The notes under the pieces were generated by a model, which saw only the letters and a program-made list of their open reading frames with translations, made no database searches and was not told the DNA's origin. Position numbers and translations under genes: made by a program. Of a stretch of DNA of 64,000 nt, positions 53,083-60,860 are shown in pieces. Positions within the stretch are counted from its first letter, which is position 1. Every line of letters begins with the position of its first letter. Source of the DNA: JBOFFC01 sp051648405 (GTDB lineage Bacteria; Planctomycetota; Planctomycetia; Pirellulales; Lacipirellulaceae); assembly GCA_051648405.1 (NCBI GenBank), contig JBOFFC010000003.1, forward strand, positions 1-64,000, in the 5' to 3' direction.

Positions 53083-54693
53083 ATGCTCTTCGCCCACGCC
53101 ACGGACGACACCGACGACACCACACTCGACGACGGCACGGCCCTTGCGGCCCTCGGCCCGCCGCCGCGGCTCGAGCTGCCGCTGGTGATCGCCGACGCCG
53201 ACGTGATCCGCGATCTTTGGCCTCTCGCCGAAGGAGAGGAACGCAACCGCTACGCGCTCGACGCCCTGCGGATCGGCGTGCTCGCGCTGCGCAACGCGGG
53301 GAGCCGGGTCGATGCCGATCGCCTCAAGGACGTCGGCGACCACCTGCTGAAGCAGATGGAGTCCGCCCTCAAGACGAACGTCCAGTCGCTGGGGGAGCGG
53401 ACCGAGTCGGTGCTGCGCCAGTACTTCGACCCCAAGGACGGACGGCTCGCCGAGCGCTTGCAGCGGCTGATGGCCGACGACGGCGAGCTCGCGACGCTGC
53501 TGCGCGGTCAGTTGCACGGCGAGGCGTCACCGCTGGCGGCGATGCTCGGCTCGCGGCTGGGTCCCGACAGCCCGCTGATGAAGCAGCTCGACCCGCAGCA
53601 GACGGGGGGCCTGCTGGCACGGCTCCAGAAATGCGTCGAGGAAGAGCTCGCCAAGCAGCGCGACCGGATCCTCGATCAGTTCACGCTCGACAAGCCCGAC
53701 AGCGCGCTGCGCCGGCTGGTCGATGAGCTCACCGGAAAGCACGGCGACCTGAGCAAAGACCTCCGCGGCAAGATCGACGAGGTGTCGAAGCAGTTCTCGC
53801 TCGACCACGAGGACTCGGCGCTCGCGCGACTGGTCGGCCGCGTGCGCGAGTCGCAGCAGACGATCACCGCCGAGTTCTCGCTCGACAACGACCAGTCGGC
53901 GCTAGCACGCCTGCGCGATCACCTGGGGACGATCCTCTCGGCGCACGTCGATTCGAACCAGAAATTCCAGGAAGAGGTGAAGGTGGCGCTCGCGTCGCTG
54001 ACCACCCGCCGCGAGGCCGCCGCGCGCGGGACCGAGCACGGCGTCGTCTTCGAAGAGTCGGTCGGCGCGTTCCTGCAAGCCGACGCCCACGGTCGGGGGG
54101 ACGTGCTCGACGCCACGGGGGCGACCACCGGCGCGATCTCCGGACGCAAGTACGGCGACTTCGTCGTCGCGCTCGGTCCCGACACGGCGGCGCCCGGCGC
54201 GCGAATCGTCGTCGAGGCGAAGGACGAAAAAGGCTACTCACTCGTCGCAGCGATCGAAGAGCTCGGCCAGGCGCGGAAGAACCGCCACGCCGACTTCGGC
54301 GTGTTCGTCATGGCGACCGCGTCGGCTCGGGGCGACTTCCCCCGCTTCCGCCGCTACGGCGCCGACTTGGTAGTCCAGTGGGACGCCGCGGACCCGGCGA
54401 CCGACCCCTACCTGACGGCCGCGATCGAGGTCGCACGGGCCTGCGTGATCGAGTTCCGCCGCGACCGCACGTCCGACGCCGTCGATGTCGAGGCGATCGA
54501 GAAGGCGATCAACTCCGTCGAGAAGCAGTGCGAAGGGCTCGACCAAGTCGAGAAGCCCGCTCAGACGATCCGCTCTTCGGCGGAGAAGATCCTCGAACGG
54601 GTCCGCATCGACCGCGACGCGCTGACGCGCCAAGTCGCCGTGCTGCGCAAGCAAACCGCCGCGCTGGGGTCGCTGGGAGACGGCGCGAGCTGA
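53083..54693 (+). CDS. Coiled-coil protein with C-terminal PD-(D/E)XK-like nuclease domain
   Basis: A 536-residue protein from the ATG at 53083 (MLFAHATDDTDDTTLDDGTA). Residues ~60-300 are helical with long coiled coils and three repeats of the form F-(T/S)-L-D-x3-(D/Q)SAL-x-RL. Residues ~325-450 look like a restriction-endonuclease fold: KYGDFVVAL, then RIVVEAKDEKGYSL, giving the D-...-(E)xK arrangement of a PD-(D/E)XK site. A C-terminal helical tail (EGLDQVEKPAQTIRSSAEKI) is duplicated, broken, at 56 kb. Overall it resembles DUF2130/RmuC-type proteins. A DNA-maintenance or defence role is possible; not shown. Confidence 0.7.
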   Translation: MLFAHATDDTDDTTLDDGTALAALGPPPRLELPLVIADADVIRDLWPLAEGEERNRYALDALRIGVLALRNAGSRVDADRLKDVGDHLLKQMESALKTNVQSLGERTESVLRQYFDPKDGRLAERLQRLMADDGELATLLRGQLHGEASPLAAMLGSRLGPDSPLMKQLDPQQTGGLLARLQKCVEEELAKQRDRILDQFTLDKPDSALRRLVDELTGKHGDLSKDLRGKIDEVSKQFSLDHEDSALARLVGRVRESQQTITAEFSLDNDQSALARLRDHLGTILSAHVDSNQKFQEEVKVALASLTTRREAAARGTEHGVVFEESVGAFLQADAHGRGDVLDATGATTGAISGRKYGDFVVALGPDTAAPGARIVVEAKDEKGYSLVAAIEELGQARKNRHADFGVFVMATASARGDFPRFRRYGADLVVQWDAADPATDPYLTAAIEVARACVIEFRRDRTSDAVDVEAIEKAINSVEKQCEGLDQVEKPAQTIRSSAEKILERVRIDRDALTRQVAVLRKQTAALGSLGDGAS

Positions 54694-54812
54694 CGCGCCA
54701 CGCCTCCGACAAACCCTGAGCAGGGGGCGCGAGCTTGCTAGAACTCTGGAAGGACCTTCGTCGCGAAGTCTGGTCCGCAACGCCCTCACGAACAGGCGCC
54801 ACCGAGGAAGAA

Positions 54813-55799
54813 ATGACCTCGCATTCAGCCGACACTACGGAAGCACTATCGACAGTCAAGCGAGCAAACGAGCTGGCTATGCGCGGCCATGTAGATGCCG
54901 CAGAGCGACTGTACTTGGAAGCCGCCGTAGTACTCGCGGTCAGTTCTCCAACGGATGCTTCTGTCGTCTATCACCGGCTGGGAGTGCTCGCTTATCAAAA
55001 CCACGACCTTGCTGCGGCGCAGCGATGGTATTTACAGGCCATCGACATCGACAGGGCCACTGAAGATCGTCGAGGCGAGTCACGGACGCTCCACAATCTC
55101 AGCGCCGTAGCAAGCAAACGGGGCGACTATTCGGCGGCAGTATCCTACTTGATGCAGTCGATTGCGATAAAGAAGGCGCTTGGCGACTCCGCTGGGGTTG
55201 CGAACAGCTACCACCAGCTTGGTTATGTCTACGACATGCAGCGTGATTTTGGGGAGGCCAGGAGTTGGTACGATCGAGCGATCGACATCCACGGCCAATC
55301 CGCTGACGCCTTCGCTCTCGCCGAGTCGCTCTGGAACATCAGCGATACGTACATGGACCAGGGGTTATTCGAGCGTGGGCTGGCATCGGCACGCGATGCA
55401 ACTGAGTTGTTTTATTGCTGCGACGCGTCAGATCGCATCACCCAAGTTGGTGACTATTATACGGAACGAGGCTATGCCGAACTGGCCCACGATGCGTATC
55501 TACTCGCCGCTCAAGCTGCACAGCGATGCGGGCATCTCATCGACGCCGCTCATATTTATCACGGCGTCGGCAACGCGGCCTGCGAGCGCGAAGACATAGT
55601 TGACGCGATCAAGTGGTACGACAAAGCGCTCCAGATGTGCATCAAGGCCGGCGATTCGGTCGCTGCATCACAGTATTTGAGCAGCCTGGGAAACCTTCAT
55701 TTGTCAGACGCTGGCGGCAAGCAACGCGATTATCGAGCAGCTTCCACCTGCTTCAGAGAGTCGTTGGCGAGTCGCGGCTTTAAGGCCTGTGTTCGGTGA
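54813..55799 (+). CDS. Tetratricopeptide-repeat protein, lower GC than its neighbours
   Basis: A 328-residue TPR protein from the ATG at 54813, supported by the ribosome site GAGGAAG two bases before it; an in-frame TTG at 54735 would add 26 residues. It contains about seven TPR units, e.g. YHRLGVLAYQNHDLAAAQRW, LHNLSAVASKRGDYSAAVSY, YHQLGYVYDMQRDFGEARSW and YHGVGNAACEREDIVDAIKW, of the NB-ARC-associated/Rapsyn-like helical type. No enzymatic domain is seen. Base and codon use are clearly less GC-rich than in surrounding genes, and it is flanked by the nuclease-like gene and a broken copy of that gene's end, which suggests acquisition by insertion. Confidence 0.8.
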   Translation: MTSHSADTTEALSTVKRANELAMRGHVDAAERLYLEAAVVLAVSSPTDASVVYHRLGVLAYQNHDLAAAQRWYLQAIDIDRATEDRRGESRTLHNLSAVASKRGDYSAAVSYLMQSIAIKKALGDSAGVANSYHQLGYVYDMQRDFGEARSWYDRAIDIHGQSADAFALAESLWNISDTYMDQGLFERGLASARDATELFYCCDASDRITQVGDYYTERGYAELAHDAYLLAAQAAQRCGHLIDAAHIYHGVGNAACEREDIVDAIKWYDKALQMCIKAGDSVAASQYLSSLGNLHLSDAGGKQRDYRAASTCFRESLASRGFKACVR

Positions 55800-55911
55800 G
55801 CTAGGGATGCGGCTTCGATTTCTACGATACTGGCTAGGAGACTGCTTTATCGTGGTGAGGGACTACTGCACCGGACTTTACCGCGCACGTCCTCGCTCGT
55901 GACGCGTCACC

Positions 55912-56130
55912 GAGGTGGCGATAGCCCGCGTAGCCGCGGGGGCGTCCGAAGAGGGTCATGTGGTGATCGACGTGGTGCTAGAGCGGTGTTTGCGGCGCGG
56001 CCGCGCGAGCGACACGGTCGATTTCGAGGCGATCAACGCGATCAAAAGGCAGTGCGACGGCCTGGAGCAAGTCGAGAAGCCCGCCCAGACGATCCGCAGC
56101 TCGGCGGAGAAGATCCTCCGGCGTGTGACG
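55912..56130 (+). pseudogene. Broken duplicate of the 3' end of the PD-(D/E)XK-like gene
   Basis: The bases and translated residues here match the end of the gene at 53083-54693: SDTVDFEAINAIKRQCDGLE then QVEKPAQTIRSSAEKIL versus SDAVDVEAIEKAINSVEKQC then EGLDQVEKPAQTIRSSAEKIL. The copy starts within a poorly matching stretch and stops being similar near 56127. No start or full gene remains. It is separated from its source by the TPR gene. Confidence 0.75.
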
Positions 56131-56240
56131 CTTCCTCCGCTTCATCGACATCTCGAGTCTCCTTCAAGGCCCCTCCGGGGCGGTGAGACTCTCATAGCTG
56201 ATGGATCAGCTTTTGGGGAGCAGGCCACTCCCACAGACCC

Positions 56241-56323
56241 AGAGCCGGGGGGCGCAAGCCCCCGGAGTGCGCTAGAGCGGGGTCGATCGTGGGGTCGCTC
56301 CGGGGGCTAACGCCCCCGGCTCA
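56241..56323. repeat. Paired REP-like GC-rich hairpins
   Basis: GAGCCGGGGGGCGCAAGCCC (56242-56261) continues CCCGGAG; CTCCGGGGGCTAACGCCCCC (56299-56318) continues GGCTC. Each copy is itself a small palindrome, and the two are in opposite orientation with ~33 bases between. The arrangement resembles a REP pair (BIME-like). A related core GAGCCGGGG occurs in the hairpin at 59836-59875. Confidence 0.75.
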
Positions 56324-56360
56324 GGTCTTTATTGCTGGCGGCGCTCTGCCTGCAGCCTGC

Positions 56361-57611
56361 TCAAGCGAGCAGCTCTGCGATTGGCTTGCCGCCTCCGGCG
56401 AGCTTCATGGGTCGGCCGTTCCCCGCCTTGTAGGTGACGTCGAGCGAGATCCCCAAGCCTGCGCAGACGGTCGCCATCAGGTCCTCGGCGGCGTGCGGCG
56501 CCGACTCGACTTCCGAGCCGTCGGCGCTCGTCTGGCCGATCGCCAGGCCCCCCTTGAGGCCCCCCCCGCCGACCACGGCACTCCAAGCGCGGGCGTAGTG
56601 GTCGCGCCCCGCGTCGCCGTTGATCCGCGGCGTGCGCCCGAACTCCCCCATCCAGCAGATGACCGTGCTCTCGAGCAGGCCGCGGTCGTCGAGGTCGGCC
56701 ACCAAGGCGCCCATCGCGCGGTCCATCTCGGGGGCCTTGGTCTCGAGCGTCGTGAAGCAGTTCTCGTGCAGGTCCCAGCCGCCGAAATCGACTTCGACGA
56801 ACGGCACACCCGCCTCGACCAGCCGCCGCGCGAGCAGGCAACTGCGCCCGAAGCCCGTGGCGCCGTAGCGCTCGCGGGCCTTCTCGGGTTCGCTGTAGAC
56901 GTCGAAGGCCTTCATCTGGTCGCTGCGCATCAGCGAGAGGGTCTTCTCGAGCACCTTGGCGTGCTCGCCGGCCGCCGGGCCGCGGCGCTGCGACGCGAAG
57001 CGGCGTTCGATCTCCCCGAGCAGCGCCAGGCGTTGCTGCTGCCGCTCCTTCTCGACCAGGGCGTCGACGTCGTTCACGCGGCCGTCGTCGCCCACTTGGA
57101 ACGGGGCGTAGGCCATGCCGAGGAAGCCGGGCCCTTCGCTCGGCCCGCCGATCGAGACGAACGGCGGGATCTCGAGGCCCGTGGTGAACGACTCGAGCTC
57201 CTTCGACACGGTCGAGCCGAGGCTGGGGTGCGAGACGCTCGGGTTGGGGACGAACCCCGTGTGCAGGTAGTAGCGTCCGCGGGTATGGTCGGCCTCGCGG
57301 GTGCTCATCGAGCGGACGACCGACAGGTGCTTCATCTGCTGCGCGACGCTCGGCAGCAGCTCGCTGATCTGCGCCTCGCCCATCGTGGCGATCGGCTTGG
57401 TCGGCCCGCCGGTGGGGGCGCCCGGCTTGAGGTCCCACAGGTCGATCGTCGGTGGGCCGCCGCTCATCCAAAGCAGGATGCACGACTTGTGGCTCCGCTG
57501 CAGCGTTTCCGCCGCGGCGTGCACCGTGCGACCAAACGCCAGCGCCGTCGCCCCGAAGGCCGCGGCGCCCGCCAGGTGGTCGAGGAAATGCCGACGCGTC
57601 ATCCTACGCAT
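56361..57611 (-). CDS. DUF1501 domain protein with Tat signal
   Basis: A 416-residue protein. The N-terminus MRRMTRRHFLDHLAGAAAFG is a twin-arginine export signal (TRRHFL). The body has the sulfatase-like DUF1501 motifs CILLWMSGGPPTIDLWDLKP, ATGFGRSCLLARRLVEAGVP, TVICWMGEFGRTPRING and GRDHYARAWSAV. DUF1501 proteins are abundant in planctomycetes and are probably periplasmic hydrolase-like proteins with unknown substrates. It follows the DUF1549/DUF1553 gene on the same strand, the usual pairing. Confidence 0.93.
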   Translation of the reverse strand: MRRMTRRHFLDHLAGAAAFGATALAFGRTVHAAAETLQRSHKSCILLWMSGGPPTIDLWDLKPGAPTGGPTKPIATMGEAQISELLPSVAQQMKHLSVVRSMSTREADHTRGRYYLHTGFVPNPSVSHPSLGSTVSKELESFTTGLEIPPFVSIGGPSEGPGFLGMAYAPFQVGDDGRVNDVDALVEKERQQQRLALLGEIERRFASQRRGPAAGEHAKVLEKTLSLMRSDQMKAFDVYSEPEKARERYGATGFGRSCLLARRLVEAGVPFVEVDFGGWDLHENCFTTLETKAPEMDRAMGALVADLDDRGLLESTVICWMGEFGRTPRINGDAGRDHYARAWSAVVGGGGLKGGLAIGQTSADGSEVESAPHAAEDLMATVCAGLGISLDVTYKAGNGRPMKLAGGGKPIAELLA

Positions 57612-57621
57612 GGTCGTAAGC

Positions 57622-57725
57622 CTGACAGGATTAACGGGATTGAAGAAAGAGATTTACGAAAACATCTGGGAGCGGACCTCTAACATCTTGTTCATCCCTT
57701 TTGCTGATCCTGCAATCCTGTCAAG
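57622..57725. repeat. Intergenic stem-loop repeat, family C (GACAGGATTAACGGGATT type)
   Basis: CTGACAGGATTAACGGGATT (57622-57641) and TGATCCTGCAATCCTGTCAA (57704-57723) are imperfect inverted copies. They bound a ~60-base lower-GC core between the DUF1501 and DUF1549/1553 genes. It is the same layout as the elements at 49.4, 50.4 and 51.3 kb, with a different sequence. Confidence 0.75.
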
Positions 57726-57734
57726 CTACCGTCG

Positions 57735-59594
57735 TCAGTGCTGGAGGATGAACTCGTTGCTGTTGAGCAGCGCCCACCAGATGTCGCGCATCGCTTCGCC
57801 GGCGTTTCCTTTGCGCGCGGCGAGCAGGTCGTTGCACAGGCTCAGCTCCGGCGGCGTCGGCCGGCGGGCGAGCGCCGCCATGTAGAGCCGCGTCACGCGC
57901 TGGGCGTTGTCGAGCTCCGGGTTGGCTGCGGTCTCGGCAAGGAATCCCCCTTGGGGCTTCGCGTCGGGTTTGCCGTAGGAAGCGCTGCGCTTCGCGGGGC
58001 CGCGCTTCATGCCCGCGTCGAGCTCCGTAGCCCGCCGCACGAGGTCGCTGTTCATCAGCGCCAGCGCCTGCGGGATCGAGCCGTTGAAGCTGGTCGCCTC
58101 GCCGTTCTCGTCGTTGCCGAACGCCGTTGCGAACTGCCGCAGCCAGCGGCGCCGGGCGTCGTCGCGCTCGTCCTCGCCCAGGGCCCGATCGGCGCGCGTC
58201 GCGGTGAGCAGCGACTCGTAGATCTGCTCGGCCGAGAGCTGTCGCAGGTAGAACCTGCTGAACACCGGCGCCGAGCCTTGCGACGGGTCGTCGGCCTCGT
58301 TCGAGCGACCGGCGCGGCTGTCGAGGCCGTAGGCTTCGGTCCGCGCGATCCAGCCGACCAGGCGGTTCGTGTCGTAGCCACTCGCCCGGTACGCATCGGC
58401 CAGCTCGTCGAGCAGCTCGGGGAGGACCGGCGGGTTGTGCGGCCCCATGTCGTCCGCGGGGCGCGTGAACCCGTAACCGAGCAGGCGCCCCCACTCGCGG
58501 TTCACGGCGGCGCGGGCGAAGTCGGGGGAGTCGGCGACCAGCGCCGCGAGCTCTTGCCGGCGGTTGACGTCCTCGACGCGGCCGCTGTCGCCGAACCCAG
58601 CCCCGCGGTCCGCGTGCCTCTCTTCGAGCGACGACCCGTCGAGGAACACCGGGTAGGCGACTTGCAGCTTGCCGTTGCGGACCTCGTAGTAGGTCTCGGC
58701 CCGGTCGAACGTGCCGGCGCGGATCGGCGGCCGCGGGCCTTCGCCGGCGAAGTCGTAGTCCACGAGCCGCGCGTAGGCCCGGTTGCCGTCTTCCTCGCGG
58801 AGCCGCTCGACACGCGCTTGGCGGAAGAAGGCGTTGAGCTCCCAGAACTGGTTCTGCTTCTGCTCGTTGAACGGGTGGTCGTGGCACTGCGTGCACTGCA
58901 CGGCGACCCCCAGGAACAGCTGCGCGGTCTTGGCCGTCGCCTGGACGCCGTTCTCGTCCATCTTGTCGGCGAGGAAGTTCGCGGCGCCGTTGTGGTCGGG
59001 GTCGTCGGGGCGGACGCTGCCGCGGGCAGTCACCAGTTCACGCATCAGCCGGTCGTAGGGGGCGTTCTCGAGCATCCGCTCGCGCAGGTAGCGCACCAGC
59101 GACGGGCGGTGGACAAGCGAGTCGCCGTTCGTTCCGCCGGTGCGCCCGACCAGCAGGTTCGCCCATTCGGTGGCGAGCCAGCGGGCCCGCTCGGTCCGGT
59201 GCTCGTCGCCGAGCAACGTCGCGACGAGCGTGGCGCGACGCTCGCTGACCTTCACGTCGCCGAAGCGGTCGAGCTCTTCGACCGTCGGGACACGGCCTAG
59301 CAGGTCGATGTAGACGCGCCGCGCCCACGCGTCGTCCGGCGCCTTTGCCGACGGAGTGATCCGCGCGGCGCGCCAGCTCGCGCGGAGGCGCCTGTCGATG
59401 CTTGCGACGACGGCGTCGTCATCGAGCGCGCTCGCGGGAGCCGAGTCGCCGGCGCTCGGTCGATTGCCAACGGACGACGCAGAAGTCCCTTCGTTCCGCG
59501 CCGCTGAGGCGGCAGCAGCGATGAACGTTGCGACCGCGACCGCGATCAAAGATCGACGGGTCGAACGGACGGCTAACGTGGGGTGTCGCGACAC
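57735..59594 (-). CDS. DUF1549/DUF1553 (PSCyt2/PSD1-type) secreted protein
   Basis: A ~619-residue protein using the GTG at 59594, which places a signal peptide (VRSTRRSLIAVAVATFIAAA) near the start; a GTG at 59705 would extend it by 37 unlikely residues. WARRVYIDLLGRVPTVEELD, RWLATEWANLLVGR and NGAANFLADKMDENGVQATA, then QLFLGVAVQCTQCHDHPFN with a CxxCH haem-like motif, are the DUF1549 region. RAAVNREWGRLLGYGFTRPA and YLRQLSAEQIYESLLTATRA are the DUF1553 region. This family is characteristic of planctomycetes, partner of DUF1501 proteins; substrate unknown. No separate PSCyt1 haem domain is present. Confidence 0.9.
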   Translation of the reverse strand: MSRHPTLAVRSTRRSLIAVAVATFIAAAASAARNEGTSASSVGNRPSAGDSAPASALDDDAVVASIDRRLRASWRAARITPSAKAPDDAWARRVYIDLLGRVPTVEELDRFGDVKVSERRATLVATLLGDEHRTERARWLATEWANLLVGRTGGTNGDSLVHRPSLVRYLRERMLENAPYDRLMRELVTARGSVRPDDPDHNGAANFLADKMDENGVQATAKTAQLFLGVAVQCTQCHDHPFNEQKQNQFWELNAFFRQARVERLREEDGNRAYARLVDYDFAGEGPRPPIRAGTFDRAETYYEVRNGKLQVAYPVFLDGSSLEERHADRGAGFGDSGRVEDVNRRQELAALVADSPDFARAAVNREWGRLLGYGFTRPADDMGPHNPPVLPELLDELADAYRASGYDTNRLVGWIARTEAYGLDSRAGRSNEADDPSQGSAPVFSRFYLRQLSAEQIYESLLTATRADRALGEDERDDARRRWLRQFATAFGNDENGEATSFNGSIPQALALMNSDLVRRATELDAGMKRGPAKRSASYGKPDAKPQGGFLAETAANPELDNAQRVTRLYMAALARRPTPPELSLCNDLLAARKGNAGEAMRDIWWALLNSNEFILQH

Positions 59595-59835
59595 GGGGTC
59601 GTTCGCGGGCGTGATAAGGGGGCGTGGCACGGTGGAGGCGCGACACGGACTGGCACTGTTGCGGTGATCTGCACTGTAGCAGCCGCAGCCACGAGCGCCG
59701 CGCACCGCTCGATAGGATTCGCCCGTGACCAGGTCGGCGATTGCGGGGGGCTGGGGATGGCTGGTCGAGCGAGTCGCGTCCGATGTGTAGCGAATCGCAG
59801 CAGTGTTGCAAAACGATGCACCTTAGAACGCAACA

Positions 59836-59875
59836 GGCGAGCCGGGGCCCCCTGTTCCAAAGGCCCCGGCTCGCC
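59836..59875. repeat. Strong GC-rich hairpin with GAGCCGGGG arms
   Basis: GGCGAGCCGGGGCC (59836-59849) and GGCCCCGGCTCGCC (59862-59875) form a perfect 14-bp stem with a 12-base loop. There is no T-tract on either side, so it is more likely a REP-like repeat than an intrinsic terminator. The arm core resembles the pair near 56.3 kb. Confidence 0.75.
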
Positions 59876-60338
59876 CTAGCGGTTAGGAATCGTCGCTCCC
59901 CTCTCGGCGGCGTACGGCGTGCCGTCGGGAGAGCGTAACCCCTTCTCTGGTTAGTGATTCCGATCAGCCGTTGCGACTGCCTCTTCGTCTGCCGACCCCA
60001 GTGCCTCTTCCGGTTCCGGCCCCTAGCGCTTGCGCGCTCGACGGCGGGTGGTCTGCCGACGAGTCACAGAGGTGCAATCGCCGCGCCAACGGACGGAGAA
60101 TCGGCGAGCGGCCGCAATCGCCCTCACACATGCGTCGCGACTACGCGACATGAAGAGGTCAGTACGACATCAATCGGCGTGGGTCGCTTGCCGCGACGAT
60201 TGGTCGCAATAATCGCTAAAGCATTACGCCACCGAGTGTTCAGGCGATTGCGGCGACTCTTGGCATCGCGGGTGCTAGTTACTCCTTCGGAAACAACAAA
60301 CTCGCGACCGGTGGTCGGTCGCGGAACAAGTCGAATCG

Positions 60339-60376
60339 ACGCCCCCCCTCTTCTCGGGGGGCGTCCTTAAGGAGGA
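60339..60376 (+). promoter_or_regulatory. Leader hairpin directly before a strong ribosome site
   Basis: ACGCCCCCC (60339-60347) and GGGGGGCGT (60356-60364) form a 9-bp stem with an 8-base loop, ending five bases before the near-perfect Shine-Dalgarno AAGGAGGA (60369-60376) of the Gly/Tyr-rich gene. It could act as an mRNA stabiliser, an attenuator-like structure or the remnant of a terminator. A TCC before the AAGGAGGA could also pair with it. Confidence 0.5.
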
Positions 60377-60383
60377 TCGAGCG

Positions 60384-60761
60384 ATGCGAAGTGAATCGAT
60401 GGTGAAGTGGGGTTTGATGGCCATTGCGGCGCTGGCCGCGATCTCGGTCGGCTCGACCTCGGCCTTCGCCGGCCACGGCTGTGGATACGGTGGCGGGTAT
60501 GGGGGTGGTTACGGTGGTGGGTACGGCGGGTGGCACGGCGGCGGCCACGGCGTCGCCTATCCCCCGGCGCTGGTCTACCAGGGGACGACCTACCGCGGGG
60601 AGTACCGCGGCTATGGTCGCGGCTACAGCCACCCCCCGGTGTTCGTCCCCGCGCCGCGACCCTACGGCGTCGGCTACGGTTCGGGCTACCACGGCGGCTC
60701 GGGCTATCACGGTGGCTGGGGGAACCCGCGCGGTGGCGTGAACGTGTCGTTCGGTTGGTGA
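60384..60761 (+). CDS. Small secreted Gly/Tyr/His-rich protein
   Basis: A 125-residue protein with a clear signal peptide (MRSESMVKWGLMAIAALAAI, cleavage after about AFA-30). The mature part is built from GGGYGGGYGGG-like repeats, a central TYRGEYRGYGRGYSHPP segment and GSGYHGGSGYHGGW. The strong ribosome site suggests high expression. Similar small Gly/Tyr-rich exported proteins occur in planctomycetes; the role is unknown, possibly envelope or metal binding through histidines. It ends just before a shared terminator. Confidence 0.8.
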   Translation: MRSESMVKWGLMAIAALAAISVGSTSAFAGHGCGYGGGYGGGYGGGYGGWHGGGHGVAYPPALVYQGTTYRGEYRGYGRGYSHPPVFVPAPRPYGVGYGSGYHGGSGYHGGWGNPRGGVNVSFGW

Positions 60762-60791
60762 CCCACACCGGCTGAGCGATGGAAACGAAAA

Positions 60792-60821
60792 AGCGGCGGC
60801 CCGATCGCTCGGGCCGCCGCT
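60792..60821. terminator. Bidirectional intrinsic terminator between the Gly/Tyr-rich gene and sdhB
   Basis: AGCGGCGGCCCGA and TCGGGCCGCCGCT form a 13-bp perfect stem with a 4-base loop. On the minus strand it is followed directly by TTTTTCGTTTCC, a good terminator for sdhB. On the plus strand the T-tract is weaker (TGTCATTTCG). It lies between the two convergent genes. Confidence 0.88.
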
Positions 60822-60860
60822 GTCATTTCGTAGAGGCTTGTTTCTCGGCGCAGCCGCGGG

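Larger units (their letters stand above)
55800..56360. other. Gene-poor stretch holding a gene fragment and REP pair
   Basis: Apart from the broken gene end and the REP-like pair, bases 55800-55911 and 56131-56240 show no gene. 55800-55890 retains the lower GC of the TPR gene, which may mark the right end of the inserted segment. Confidence 0.5.
59595..60383. other. Gene-poor stretch with hairpins
   Basis: About 790 bases without a gene I can support; short frames on both strands lack domains and ribosome sites. It holds the start region of the DUF1549/1553 gene, a strong hairpin at 59836-59875, and leader structures of the Gly/Tyr-rich gene after 60300. A GCGACC/GGTCGC inverted repeat is at about 60304-60322. 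Confidence 0.55.

Noticed and set aside
59595..59705. Longer start of the DUF1549/DUF1553 protein
   Set aside because: It would place 37 irregular residues before the signal peptide.
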